Origin: Brachynemurus nebulosus
Taxonomy: Eukaryota > Arthropoda > Insecta > Neuroptera > Myrmeleontidae
Direction: 5' to 3'
Length of the DNA: 64,000 nt
Assembly (NCBI GenBank): GCA_035578155.1
Contig: JAPWDM010000022.1
Span: 4,155,076 to 4,219,075 of the forward strand
Part shown: positions 23,851 through 35,242 of the stretch, piece by piece
Position numbering within the stretch: the first letter of the stretch is position 1
Layout: each line of letters opens with the position of its first letter
Program-made: the position numbers and the translations under genes
The notes under the pieces: generated by a model
Seen by the model: the letters and a program-made list of their open reading frames with translations, nothing else
Told to the model about the DNA's origin: nothing
Database searches by the model: none

Positions 23851-25719
23851 TAAGATATTGATTCACAATAAATAAGACTAATTTTCATCCGGCGTGCGTG
23901 ACACGTCTTGCCGTGTATTTTGTAGTCTAGTGTCAGATACAAGGGACGAAAACTTATTGTAAATTATCGAATTTGAAATTTTTCGTCCTAGATTTTTTTT
24001 ACTCATCCTATAGCACAACCACATACATATATACATACTATTTATATGACCAGATTCGGTTGATATTTCACAGTTGAATTTATTCTCTTTGATCTTGCCA
24101 CAATATGAAAAGTCTAAGGAGTGTGCTGGAGAGTTCATTCATTTAACCACCCCCAACCTATATAGAGTCTACATCGCGTTAGAAGGCTCTATTATCGCAC
24201 ACATATGACAGATAACGTTTTTGTTTTGGACGTCATCGTCAGAATGTTACGGACATGTGATATTCCGACGTTACAACGCATGTATGATGTGTATATGTGC
24301 AAGTAAATACATGTATATCTGATATACTGCTTAAACATATGTAAGTGAATGTATGTATGAGGTTAATTAGTGAACGCGGTTTCCTTTAGCAAGTGATTCG
24401 TTCTTTTACATTGTGCATCGATGACGGGACACTGAGGGGAATGCGGGCGGGACAGCAGTTCGTATTTCTAAATGTTCTGCCGGTTGTCGGATTAATGAAT
24501 GAATGGCTGTGTAGCTCCGGTTGATTATGTGAAAAGGTACGATTACTCACTGACTTCTAATGTACCTAATGCTTACGTACTAACAGTCTTGTATACTTGA
24601 ATAAACGTTACTATGTGTTCAGTCAGGTACGGCAGATGTGTGTATGTGTGTAAAAGATTAGGTGTCTAATGAATAAAAGCTACGATTTACAACCAAGAAT
24701 ATCCAAGTTATGGTACAGGGTGCTATTTAATTTGTTCCCTTTGTTAAAGACTATTAAAGCACAAACAAGAAACCAGATAGCAAATTCCATTTTTTTGTCT
24801 CACTAACATTCGTTTTATATACTTACAAACAATTACAGTATCACAAAATAGTATTTAAGGTGAAGTTGAGCCGTTGAAGTTTGTGTGGTTAGTGTTAGAT
24901 GGAATGCAAATAATTGTTATGGTAAGTACTGTTTAGTATCTGAGGAAAGGGGGAATATCATTAAAGTATATCAAAGCTGGTACTTACTCAAAAGTTCCTT
25001 TTCTTTGCCATACCAGAAAAATTTACCATTACTATATCTACCTATCGGTTGAGCGAATCCAGTTAATGTTTGTACAAAATATTTGATTTACTCCTCATTT
25101 TCTAAATATCAATATCTAATTGATAAAATATAATGCACAACGTAATCTAATATTAATCTTCTTTCTTTTCATTCGCAGGTCTTGTCTCGCCATGTTGTAG
25201 ACGTAATGTGCCTGAGGGCTAACAATAAGCGAATGACTGGGTAATCCAAGATTTAAAAGAGACGAGTTTATGATCGTTTTGTTAGACCCTATTAACATTC
25301 GAACCGAAACATGTGGAAGGCACATCCCGCCGAAGGAATCGAGTCCTGTCCTACCAGACTAGGGACTAGTATCATAACCTCCTCTGTTGCTTAAAAACCT
25401 AGGTGACATATTATGCATAGATAATGAAATTTATATTCAAGACCACCATAACTAAAATCCATAAAGGTAATGCCTACAGTATGTCCCAAAGAATTCATAC
25501 TAACCATACAGCCACAGGGAAAGGATTTAGCAATTCCAGACAAATTGTAGATTTTTATGGGACTGTGGTTGTTCAACAAATTTACCAGCATGTTTCCGTT
25601 TTAAGATGGTTATCCTTATTTTGTATATTATAAAGTTATAATTGTAATGAAAAAGGTATATCATTTCGATTGTATATCATGTGATATTTATTTCGTTATC
25701 GTAAATATTTTTGTCCAGC
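23851..25719. other. unique-looking DNA, no firm gene
   Basis: Part of it (about 24160-24560) has more CpG and higher GC than its surroundings. A pyrimidine tract ending TTTTCATTCGCAG at about 25179 could be a splice acceptor (see findings). No long reading frame or RNA gene was supported. Confidence 0.35.
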
Positions 25720-25805
25720 TTTATTACCATTGGTGTAGAATCGCTGTAACCTTCTACTTTTGGTATAGAACTGTCGCGACCTTACTGCTTTTGGTACAAA
25801 ACTGA
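25720..25805 (-). repeat. second site of the 31-bp minisatellite, reversed
   Basis: On the minus strand this reads TTTTGTACCAAAAGCAGTAA, then GGTCGCGACAGTTCTATACC, then AAAAGTAGAAGGTTACAGCG. That is the same unit as the array at 9226-9604, in two to three copies. Confidence 0.75.
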
Positions 25806-26072
25806 ATTGAAACGATCAGAATTAAAACGATCACTGCAAAAATATTGCGACTGATAAACACGTCAGAAGAAACGAAAACCATGGAAGTCAGCCTAGACAT
25901 TCTACTACTACATCTAGTTGTTGACAGTACCTCGGAAAGGATCCTCATTAGAATGATGCTGAACATATAGATGACAAAATTCTGCATAAGATAGAAAAAC
26001 CTACTTTCCATTAGCTATAGCAACGGATGGAACTACTATAGATGAATTTATCCAGTTGATAAAATATTTTAG

Positions 26073-26410
26073 TACTAGCCGTATACCCACCCGATGGATT
26101 TACCATCGGCAACATTTCAGGATGTCAGATAAGTATGTTAAAGTTTATAAAATATTATTTATTTTAATAGCCATAGTAACATATTTTTATACAATATCTC
26201 TTAACTTCAAAAATGACGAATTTCCATACAAATATTCATCCCCTATTTAACCCACTTAGGGGACAAATTTTCAGAAATCCTTTCTTAGTGCTCACCTACA
26301 TTACATGGGGAACTCCTGTGCAAAATTTCATTCTTCTAAACCCAACGGTTTGGGCTGTGCGTTGTCTGTCAGTCAGTTAATGTTATAGAGATTTATTAAG
26401 TAGATGATTT
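26073..26410. repeat. fragment of a dispersed insect-type repeat
   Basis: It starts ACTAGCCGTATACCCACCCG and ends with a tail of the type CCCAACGGTTTGGGCTGTGC then GTTGTCTGTCAGTCAGT, with an inner phrase AAATTTTCAGAAATCCTTTC. I recognise this phrase order from very abundant interspersed repeats of insects. The class is not stated with certainty. No target duplication was seen. Confidence 0.45.
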
Positions 26411-27173
26411 AATTTTTTACTTTTCTATAACTTACATTAGTTAGTACTTTATTGTAGTGAAATGAAGGCTTTTGGATTGATGTGTATTTTTTTTATTGAT
26501 CATAGTCCGACCTTACATACATAAATAAGAACTTAAAACTTCTACGGGCCGGATTCCGCCCTTACGCATGGACACTCCTCCTTTCAATTTCTCAATACAG
26601 AACAAATACGTGCATATATAATTTACGGAGCAACAAAATATTAATAGAATAATAATCTTCGCGATATAATTCCCAAATTATATAACGAATAATTTTTTCC
26701 CTGCTATTGACGTGTATGCTTTTAAAAATGCTAGTAAGACATGAACTATGCAATAGAGAAATTTTTCCCTTCTTTGACGGTTCAGAATTAAAAAGAGTAT
26801 AAGTATATGGAATTTTATATATTTCCGTTTTTTTAATCCGATTAACCCTAGCTTTTGCTTATTGCAATTTGAGTCAAAATTTCTATACATATAATGCAAT
26901 TTTAATGAAAAATAGTAGTAGTTGCATCAAAGAGAATTCTTTTTTCACCACTGTGACCATAATATATTACTGAATGTAAAAGGTTATATTTATCCTACAG
27001 CTTACTGGATGATTTGACCGTATAATTCACATCAAATATTTACCTTTGTAATATTTATTTTACATAAATCGATATAATATAAAGCTAATATATTAGCAAT
27101 AAACAAATTCTAGAAAGTATTCACTATCGTTCCAATTTAATATTGCGCATACTATACTATAAAGTATGTAACA
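26411..27173. other. AT-rich DNA, no gene seen
   Basis: No supported feature. Confidence 0.35.
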
Positions 27174-27772
27174 TAACGCTCCTTTTATACTGTAAAGTTT
27201 TCAACCGTACGATAAAAAACCATACGAATTTTTGCCGTAATATTTTTGCTTTCACATTATACGGTCTTTTACCGTTTTAAGCTGAAGATTTTTATTTTAT
27301 TTACTAACATCTTGCAAGCAACAAATTTTATTAAATAGATCAGAGGAAACAGGAAGGATTATTGTGCCTTACTCTTTGAAGACCTAAATTATAGCGAAAA
27401 CCAATTCTTTAATTAATTCCAAACGTCTACTTCCTCTGATTAATTACAAGAAAAAGTTAAAATCTCAAAACAAATTTGAAAGTGTTGTTAATATGCAATC
27501 AACCAAAGTAATATTACTGCCGTACCTACGCCAAAAAAACGTCTAATATGAAAGCTCCATTCAGTTACATCGATCATTGAGATAAAAACACCGTACGGCA
27601 ACCGTCAAGTCAAATTGCAAAAGACGGCTACTGCATAGCACCGCAACGACATTTTGTTGTGATTGTGTAACGTGAAAGGTCAGTTCCAAGCTTTTCTTCA
27701 CTTCAGTAGAAAAATGTGAACGTACGGTTTCTTACCGGATGGGGAAAACCGTATAATGTGAAAGGGACGTAA
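27174..27772. mobile_element. TAA-flanked MITE, Harbinger-like flanks
   Basis: The element 27177-27769 lies between TAA and TAA. Its terminal regions share, in inverse, CTTTCACATTATACGG (27249) with CCGTATAATGTGAAAG (about 27750), and CGTACG(G)TTT-type words. The outermost bases (CGCTCC on the left, GGGACG on the right) match only partly, so the ends are diverged. No coding content. Confidence 0.5.
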
Positions 27773-29297
27773 GGTCCATGCATTATATAATGTAAATAGG
27801 TATGTATGTATATTAAATAATATGAATATTTGAACAGTTGCATCAAGAGAGGTCTCTTGTCTGTTGCAAAACAATCATTTTACAGTACCGATAAGTGTTC
27901 CATCTTCATGTTGAAGAGTATTACCTATCTAGAATAAACATATCTATGTACAACGACTTCTTGTCATTATAATGAGAATATCATCTTAAAGAGTATCTGT
28001 ACCCATGCACTTCAGATTTCCTGTCTACGTTGCAAAACAAATAATATTATGTAACTATGTTAGCTCACCCACGCCCACGTCCAGATATTATCAGCAATTA
28101 TTTCCTCAATACAGTGTTTCTAAATAGTTTTCGCTCTTATGAGTTGTAGTGCGACTAGATAAAAAAAGTTTGAATTTCAATTTTCTAGGGCAACAGATCA
28201 CTGGACCCTGGTTTGTTACTTTTGCTCTGACATTAAGTCTTGAAAAAACCATGCCTCGGTTGTTGTGAATCTTGGTTCATCAGGAGATCAGCAATAAATA
28301 ATGTATTATTGGAGAGTATTATACATATATTGTAGGTGCAATTATGTTCATGAAGAGATAAAGTTCCAAAAATTAACACTGCCTCGCTCTATTACCGACA
28401 AAAACCTCACAGATTTTCAAATTTTGAGGGAAAGCAATATTTATTTTATTGGTCTTGGTTACTATCAAATGGAAACAAGTCATATTATAGTAAACACGTT
28501 GCCAGTGATAGTAAGTTTCAACCGAATTATTTTTAAAAGTGAAAATGTAATCTGGACTTGCTAGATAAAATAAGTTACTATATTTACATAGGTACTGACA
28601 GAAAAAGTATCGAAGGAAAGGAGTTTGAGTTCCAAATTGAGATGGCACGGTTCCTTCTTTGTATAAAAAGCATCATGGTAGAATTAAACATTTTATAATA
28701 AATGTAATATATTTTCTAAGAAAATTGACGATTAATGAAAGCCGTGTGTAGTCAGTACAGGCGAAATAGAATTTTATTATTGACAAGAATATTATCCGCA
28801 ACAAGGTAATTAATTGTTTTCTCAGAATTTGTATTTATCCATTTTAATTATATTTTTTGTCCGTATTATATAAAATACGGCAGAAAGTAATGTTAGAGAA
28901 AAAATGTGTTATTTATAAAGTGAAATGTAACTTGTCACCACTTCTTAACGTACGTCGTAAGTGAAGTCAAGAAGTGAAGGACAACTGTACTACTCGTACA
29001 CGGTAATCCCACATTTTTTATTGCGTCTCTCAAGAATACTTTGTCGTCAGTTTATTTTTATTTAGTAGTCTTTTGAGTGTGTTTATAACAACACAACATA
29101 AATAAAATAAAACAAAAAGATGCGTATATGGTGGGGGCAAATGTGGAAAAGTTGACTGATATGAAAATATTTTCATGATAAATTTGAAAAAGTTGGTCAA
29201 ACACAAATGGAATAACTTTCTTACTGTCTTCTATTGAAGATGGAACGCAGGGAATTTAGGCAGCATATATATATACTAAAATAGAAAGACAGACGAG
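27773..29297. other. AT-rich DNA, no gene seen
   Basis: It contains an open frame of 87 codons at 28301-28564 (plus) with no recognisable domain, overlapped by an equally long frame on the other strand, so neither is called a gene. Nothing else was supported. Confidence 0.35.
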
Positions 29298-29702
29298 CAT
29301 ATAATTAGGGATGTTATGGATATCCGAAACCGGAACCGAAACTATCGGATATCCGAAATAATTACATATCCGAAACCGAAACCGAAACCGATTTGTTTCG
29401 GATAATAAAAGACAACTGCCGTTTGAAAACAGAGGTTAAATCGAAGCCAACTTTTGCTGCATGTATTTTTCTTGGTAGGTTTCCGTTGATTTGTATTTGA
29501 TGTTTACTTTTTAAAGTAAAATTTTCCCTTTTTTTTAAAAAAAAAATTTACTATGAGCAATTATCCGTCACCGTAATCGTATCCGAAACATTATCCGATA
29601 TTATTACATACCGGTAACCGAAACCGAAACCGAAAAAAATGTTTTTAAATATCCGTATCCGTATTCGTATCCGAAATTTCATATCCAAAACATCCCTACA
29701 TA
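29298..29702. mobile_element. hAT-like MITE with split 8-bp duplication
   Basis: The element 29306-29698 (393 bp) starts TAGGGATGTTATGGATATCC and ends with the inverse CATCCCTA. The subterminal regions are rich in CCGAAACCGAAAC and TATCCG words. The left 8-bp flank is CATATAAT (29298-29305). The right flank starts CATA at 29699-29702 and resumes as TAAT at 30660-30663 after the next element, whose TA duplication accounts for the repeated TA. Removing that insertion restores CATATAAT. An 8-bp duplication fits hAT. Confidence 0.85.
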
Positions 29703-30659
29703 GGGGAAGGTCGCCCAAAGCGGGTAAGCTAAGATTAAACGCCCAAAAAAGTGACTTTTGACCTCGATAAGCAGATCTTTTTTATATTATCAGATAGAAT
29801 AGTTATCGAACTTTAAAATGAAACTTCGCTTAAGAAATGTTTATACGATATTTACTTTTAATAAAGAAAATACAAAACCTCTGCAAAAACCCGCTTTGCC
29901 CGTATAGGTATCCTAAAGCGGGTAACCCCCTTTGGGCAAAGCGGGTAAGTACATTATGTATTTAAATACTGTTATTATTTTTTAATATAAACTTTCTTTC
30001 ATATAGAACTTAACAATAATAATAATTAAGTAAAAAAAATTGAAAAAAGACAAAAAAAATAATTTTATAACAATTAACTGTAACTTTCTTTATAACCTCC
30101 ATATTGGAATATATTACTTCAGGTGATTCCACATCAAAATCACCACAAACAAGGCAGAAATATTTTTTTTAAGCTTTTTCCCTCATTCCGTCGTAAAAAG
30201 AAGATTATTTATTTTTTTTGCCCTTCCAACAGTTTTTTTCCATTAAGATGTTTCTATTTTGTCTACCCGCTTTGCCCATACCCGCTTTGCCCAAAAAGAC
30301 TTAATTTTGTTAGCTTAGAATAAATTCAAAACGAAAGCCGATACATGTCTACCTTTTTCTACATTAACAGTCAAATGATGATAACATAATATGGTAATAC
30401 CAAAAAGATTACAAATAAAAAGGTTTGTGACTAGTCATAGAATATTTATCGTCAAAATTTTTAACAAAACCAGTAAAAAAATTTGATGAGGCTTAACTAG
30501 GACATTAAACGACACAAGCGTTCAAGTGCAACTGATTGACATTGGTTGGTATTCGGTTAATCTCGGTATACACACGACTTGACAAAAACATTCGATACAA
30601 CGATATACAAGCGCTTACCCGCTTTAAGAGGGGTACCCGCTTTGGGCGACCTTCCCCTA
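29701..30659. mobile_element. TA-flanked word-repeat MITE (GCCCAAAGCGGG words)
   Basis: The element 29703-30657 (955 bp) has ends GGGGAAGGTCGCCCAAAGCG and its exact inverse, with TA at 29701-29702 and 30658-30659. The end word recurs inside in both orientations: ACCCGCTTTGCCCG near 29889, AAAGCGGGTAA near 29915 and 29938, ACCCGCTTTGCCCA near 30265, CCGCTTTGCCCAAA near 30283. No coding frame was recognised. TA flanks point to the Tc1/mariner/pogo group. Confidence 0.85.
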
Positions 30660-30663
30660 TAAT

Positions 30664-30925
30664 AGAGAACATTTTGATTATATAGTGAGAAATTGTCTTA
30701 ATCATTTTCTGATACCCTGCAATAGCATTCTATACCCCAGTGTCAGAAGATTTGCCAAATATCACATATTATATGTATACTGATAAAAAATAATATACTT
30801 TACTTAGTAGACACTAGTATACTTTACTGGAAAGACACTAGTTTTATTTAGTTAACTGTGAGACAGTTATCGAAAAATTATTTGAAAAAATAATATTTTT
30901 TTACTATTATCAAATATACTATCTC
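30664..30925. other. AT-rich spacer
   Basis: No supported feature. Confidence 0.3.
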
Positions 30926-31020
30926 ATAAGCTTGTAATTCCATTATTGACTTTATTTGGCGATATAAAACTCAATATTAAGACCAGCAAAAAACAAACAA
31001 TTTTTAAGCAATCTTAAACA

Positions 31021-31062
31021 TGTCGACCGGTTTCGGTGTCTCAAACCACCATTCTCAAGACA
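31021..31062 (-). ncRNA. hammerhead-like motif, element C left arm
   Basis: Inverse copy of the motif at 31346-31387. Confidence 0.35.
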
Positions 31063-31345
31063 AGAAAAATACACAAAAAAAGAAAAATTTAGAAAAAATT
31101 GTCAATAATTAAAGAAAAGAAAAACAAAATCTTTAGTTTGGATCAAAAACGGAACGGAACAACCATATCAAAAATAGCATAAAAAAGATGTATAAAAGAT
31201 AATACTTGTATCATGACTGTAATACTTTAGTTGCTATTTTTGATATGGTTGTTCCGTTCCGTTTTTGATCCAAACTAAAGATTTTGTTTTTTTTCTTTAA
31301 TTATTGACAATTTTTTCTAAATTTTTCTTTTTTGTGTATTTTTCT

Positions 31346-31387
31346 TGTCTTGAGAATGGTGGTTTGAGACACCGAAACCGGTCGACA
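31346..31387 (+). ncRNA. hammerhead-like motif, element C right arm
   Basis: In order: TGTC (helix I), TTGAGAA (two changes from CUGANGA), an extra T, GGTG...CACC (helix II), GAAA, CCGG (palindromic helix III), TC (UH site) and GACA (pairs with TGTC). The core changes suggest a decayed or inactive copy. Confidence 0.35.
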
Positions 31388-31484
31388 TGTTTAAGATTGC
31401 TTAAAAATTGTTTGTTTTATGCTGGTCTTAATTTTGAGTTTTATATCGCCAAATAAAGTCAATAATGGAATTACAAGCTTAAAA

Positions 31485-32998
31485 TGTTTTGGCGAAAATA
31501 GAGGTATCAATTTATTTATACTATCTCATAATGTAAAGCTAATGTTTAATAACGAACCTTGTCAAAATCGGATTATATGATGATACACATGATTTTTTGT
31601 ATACCATTTTTGAAGTGTGACAATACACAGTTTCAGTTCCGACTGTGTTTGTGTTAGAAAATACAAGAGATAAAAATTGAATTTTTAACTGGAATCTTCA
31701 TTAGAGTTATCGAATTTTATAAAAATGTTTTCTTTAATGCCATACGTCTAGTCTCACACAGATAAGAGATATATTTTATCAGGACCCGCTCTAGGGGCGG
31801 ACAATCCGTGCATTGACCTGGGGCGACTAATTTAAAGGTTGGCATTTTGGCTGTAAATGAAGCAGAGGATCAAGTAGAGGAGCTTCTTAAAAAAAATTGC
31901 CAGTCGTCCCTCTTACTGGGCGGCATTTTTTCTTTTTGTCCGGATCGACGTTGGAACGCTGGAGCGGGCGCTGATTTTATCTATCAATATCGTTACTTTG
32001 AGTAGGTGCTTTGGACACAATCTGACACAAAAGTTTGCGTTTTTCCAATAATATACAAATTTATAGTAAAATACTTAGTATATCAATAAGGAACTTTCGA
32101 TTTCATACAATTACCTGAAGCATTCATTATAAGCTGCAGTGATTTTAACTTTTAGATGGTCATAACACTCATAACCTATAATGACAAAACGCCCAACCGG
32201 TACACAATTTCAACAGCTAGTAAACTTTAAATAGAATCGTGGTGTGTAAGTCAGTAAGGTTTTACTTGACGTTAATAATTGTCAAGGTGTTAATATTGTG
32301 ATTATATACTTAGCGCCTTACTAAACATAAGTATACGTTTCAAATATATAGGCACATAGCTCCGACGTTTCATATATTAGTCGGAACAAGGTTATTATAT
32401 AACTTAGGCCTATTATCTGAAATTCTAATTTTGATATTCTTAACAAAGTAAAATTTTACAATTGTTCAGTTCAAAATTTAATACACATGAACATTTGATT
32501 CGTACAAAAGACGACGTGAGAATATAATTTTTTTTAAATTTCGTTACCGCGAATATAAAATACAGAACTTGTAACATTTGATCGTTAATTAACAGGAAAT
32601 TCTGTATTTTTTTCTATTTAATTTTAGTGATAAGAAAAGACTGGCTCTTTGTCAAGTTTTATAAAAGACTGTTATTTCTTTATTTTTACATGTCTATAAC
32701 ATAACAGTCTCACATTGTCAGTGAAATATAAAAAATATTCGCGAGTCCTTGTCGGTGGTACAAAGTGCTGTTTATGTTTATTTTGTTGCAGACTTATGAT
32801 TAAATATATGTTGGGGTTTCCCCTAGCATATTTATTTCTGCAAAACTTCACATTATATGTTCATTTTAATTTTTTTGTAGTAAGTATGTTTGTTCAATTT
32901 TTTCAAAAAGTTTTTTAATAATGTACTACCTCTACTTCTTGTGCGCCTTTGAAAACAATAATATAAATAAAAAAAACAGGACGCCGCGCCGGGACGAC
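31485..32998. other. AT-rich DNA; possible hAT-like end at 31781
   Basis: CAGGACCCGCTCTAGGGGCG at 31781 resembles hAT-type termini, and a similar inverted word lies near 33636-33655 (CTCAAGAGCGGGCCCCG). No matching 8-bp duplication was found, so they are not joined into one element. No gene was seen. Confidence 0.3.
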
Positions 32999-33040
32999 TA
33001 TATATATAACGTATGAGTTTGTTCTTTCAACTCATTCAAA
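32996..33040 (+). promoter_or_regulatory. candidate TATA core promoter
   Basis: CTATATATATAACG at about 32999-33012 follows a GC-rich patch (GACGCCGCGCCGGGACG). About 30 bases downstream lies CAACTCATTCAAAG, which could serve as a start site. Downstream sequence is CT-rich and less AT-rich than the surroundings, as expected of a 5' untranslated region. This is a weak, purely sequence-based call. Confidence 0.25.
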
Positions 33041-33278
33041 GTTCAACTTGATGCCAGTTCTCGTCACTTTCATACATTCACTACGAGCTCTTTCTTTATC
33101 TCTCTCTGTTTCGCGTTGTTTATGTAACGTATGCCGGCGGTATTCATTTATTATTAATCGTTATTTGTTATTTAAATATGCAAGTGTGCTGTGTGCATCA
33201 ACTGCTCAGTGTTTTGTTTAATCATATTTGACGTGCTTTGCTTTTATAAATTAAATATTAAGTTTGAAACCTAACCAT

Positions 33279-33324
33279 ATGAAAATGGAACAAGTAAACA
33301 AGTACCGGGCAAACTTTTTACCAG
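33279..33324 (+). CDS. candidate first coding exon, unknown gene
   Basis: ATGAAAATGGAACAAGTAAA starts a 46-base open frame (MKMEQVNKYRANFLP plus one base) that ends exactly at CCAG|GTAAAT, a good splice donor. It lies about 250 bases downstream of a TATA-like promoter, which is a typical arrangement for an insect first exon followed by a long intron. No downstream exon was found in the window and no family was recognised. It could equally be chance, or part of a transposon bounded by the words at 31781 and 33650. Confidence 0.22.
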
Positions 33325-35242
33325 GTAAATACACAGTACGAAACGAAGGTCTAGTCGTCCTATAACAGAGAATGGAATATGTTGAAATATTCAGTGGTAT
33401 AAATTAAAATAAAAATCATATCGAAAATAGTGTCTATTTTTTTTCTTTTGCTTAATAAAGTGCATCATCGATTTTTTTCCGTAGTTAATTTGATATCAAA
33501 GTAAATTTAATAAGTACCATGCTGAGGTGATTACATCACTGAAAATAGTAACATATATAATAAAAGGCTAAGAAGGAACTGAAAATAGTAAAATATGTAA
33601 TTTTTCCCCGGGTACTCCTATATCTACAACTACGGACCCCTTCCTCAAGAGCGGGCCCCGGGGCTACAACTCTGACTGTCCCATCTTCTCGTTGATTCTG
33701 AGCGCAATTGTTAAAAATTAATTCTTCACGGTACTGCCACCTTCATAACTCATTTTTTTATTGTTTTTAAGATGTAACTACATTATATTTTCTCTAATTT
33801 TAGCTTACATAGATACAATTCAAAATATTAAATTTGGGTTTCTTCCCTGTACATTTGTTACCAGCTGCAGCTGTAGTAAATCTTCATTATACCTATAGTT
33901 CATTTCAGTTAAATTTAACCATGCTTCGTCACTTTGAATTTAAATAATTTCCGTTTTCTTGGTTTTATCTCTTTCATTATTGCATTTACGTAAATTTTAA
34001 ATTTGCAGTTTAGAAAAGAATAGAAGATTGATTTGTTTCGAATATAAGAATTATTCAATTTTTTAACGAAAACTCATGATCAATTGTATCTGAAATGAAG
34101 TATAACTAACAATATCTAAGCCATAAATGTTGAAATAGGTATAATTATCTAATTCCTCTTAATATAATTATAATTTAATTTCAGCTTTACTCAAACTGAG
34201 CCTAGTTTTAAAAACTTTTCCAAAAGATACCTAACAAAAAAATGGCTTCAAATGTTTACAAAATTGAAACGATTTCAGTTAAATTGATTATTATTTTTTC
34301 CTACTGCAAACATTTCAAACTCGCTATATTTTTTACTCGGTTAAACTTTAACAAGATACAAGCACGTATACGAATACATCCTATATATTATGTAATGTAC
34401 GTTTCATGTGATTGTCAGTCATGTAATTTTATACCCATGTTCAAAACACAAACAAAATTTTGTGGCATAAACAAACTATAGCGAAAATTTTAATATTGAT
34501 ATTGAGTTGTTCGACTGTCGAGTTTTGTTTGACTTTGTTTTGTTAAATCAACATGTCACGTTTATATTATAAAATAAACATAGATACACACTGTATCGTA
34601 CGTACGTACAATATACACGCGTACGTACGTACGTACGTATCTGCTACACTGCAACGTAAAAATCTGAAACGTAGAAAAGATGTTGTACCTTAAGATCATA
34701 TGGTTAATAAAATATTTGTGACGCTTTATAAATAAATCAATCTCACAATCAAATCAGCGTTAGCCATGACACTGTAAAGAAATGGTCATGTTCCTGACGT
34801 TGTTGTAACTATTTTTAACTAATTAAGACATATAGGCAGTTCAAAATACTTTCGAGATTACATACGCCTGAACATGCGATTGATGTTGTCCGTAGTCTTC
34901 TTTTTCATCTGTGATAAAATGTCACTTTGATTCCTAATTATTACAATATTTTTTTATATGATTAAAATTTCTTATTCTCTTTTTTATTTTAAAAGCTATT
35001 GTAAAATTCAGAAGCGAAACTACAAATTTTGCATCCTGGTTCGACTTTTATTCAAGTGCCCTTCTGGATAGAGTCCATTTTTTTCCGAAAAATGAAAGTG
35101 GTCAGTTTTGTAGAAATTCAATAATGAACATGTGCTATTGCATGGAAAGTATATGTAAATACAAATTTTCAAACGTTTCTATACTGTAAAATTATAAAAT
35201 AAATGTTACACAACACCTTCATAAGATTTAAAGCAACTAGAG
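33325..35242. other. AT-rich DNA with an (ACGT)n tract
   Basis: A CGTACGTACGTA simple repeat lies at about 34596-34640. The word GAGCGGGCCCCGG near 33643 may be a hAT-like end. No gene was supported. Confidence 0.4.

Larger units (their letters stand above)
30926..31484. mobile_element. foldback element C with hammerhead-like motifs
   Basis: Two arms of about 250 bases (30929-31176 and 31232-31481) are nearly perfect inverse copies around a 55-base spacer. The outer ends are AAGCTTGTAATTCC and its inverse. Each arm holds a motif with CCGAAACCGGTCGAC. No coding frame. It has the same design as elements A and B in this window. Confidence 0.8.

Noticed and set aside
28301..28648. Two overlapping ~90-codon frames on opposite strands
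   Set aside because: Neither has a recognisable domain or splice context. Such lengths arise by chance in AT-rich DNA where one strand is slightly stop-poor.
30150..30320. Coding frame with Pro/Cys-rich repeats (YPLCPYPLCPKR)
   Set aside because: The apparent peptide repeat is the translation of the transposon's own word ACCCGCTTTGCCC, which repeats in both orientations for non-coding reasons.
31781..33655. One large hAT element bounded by CAGGACCCGCTCT and its near-inverse
   Set aside because: The end words resemble each other, but the flanking 8 bases do not match and the outermost bases differ, so the two ends cannot be joined with confidence.
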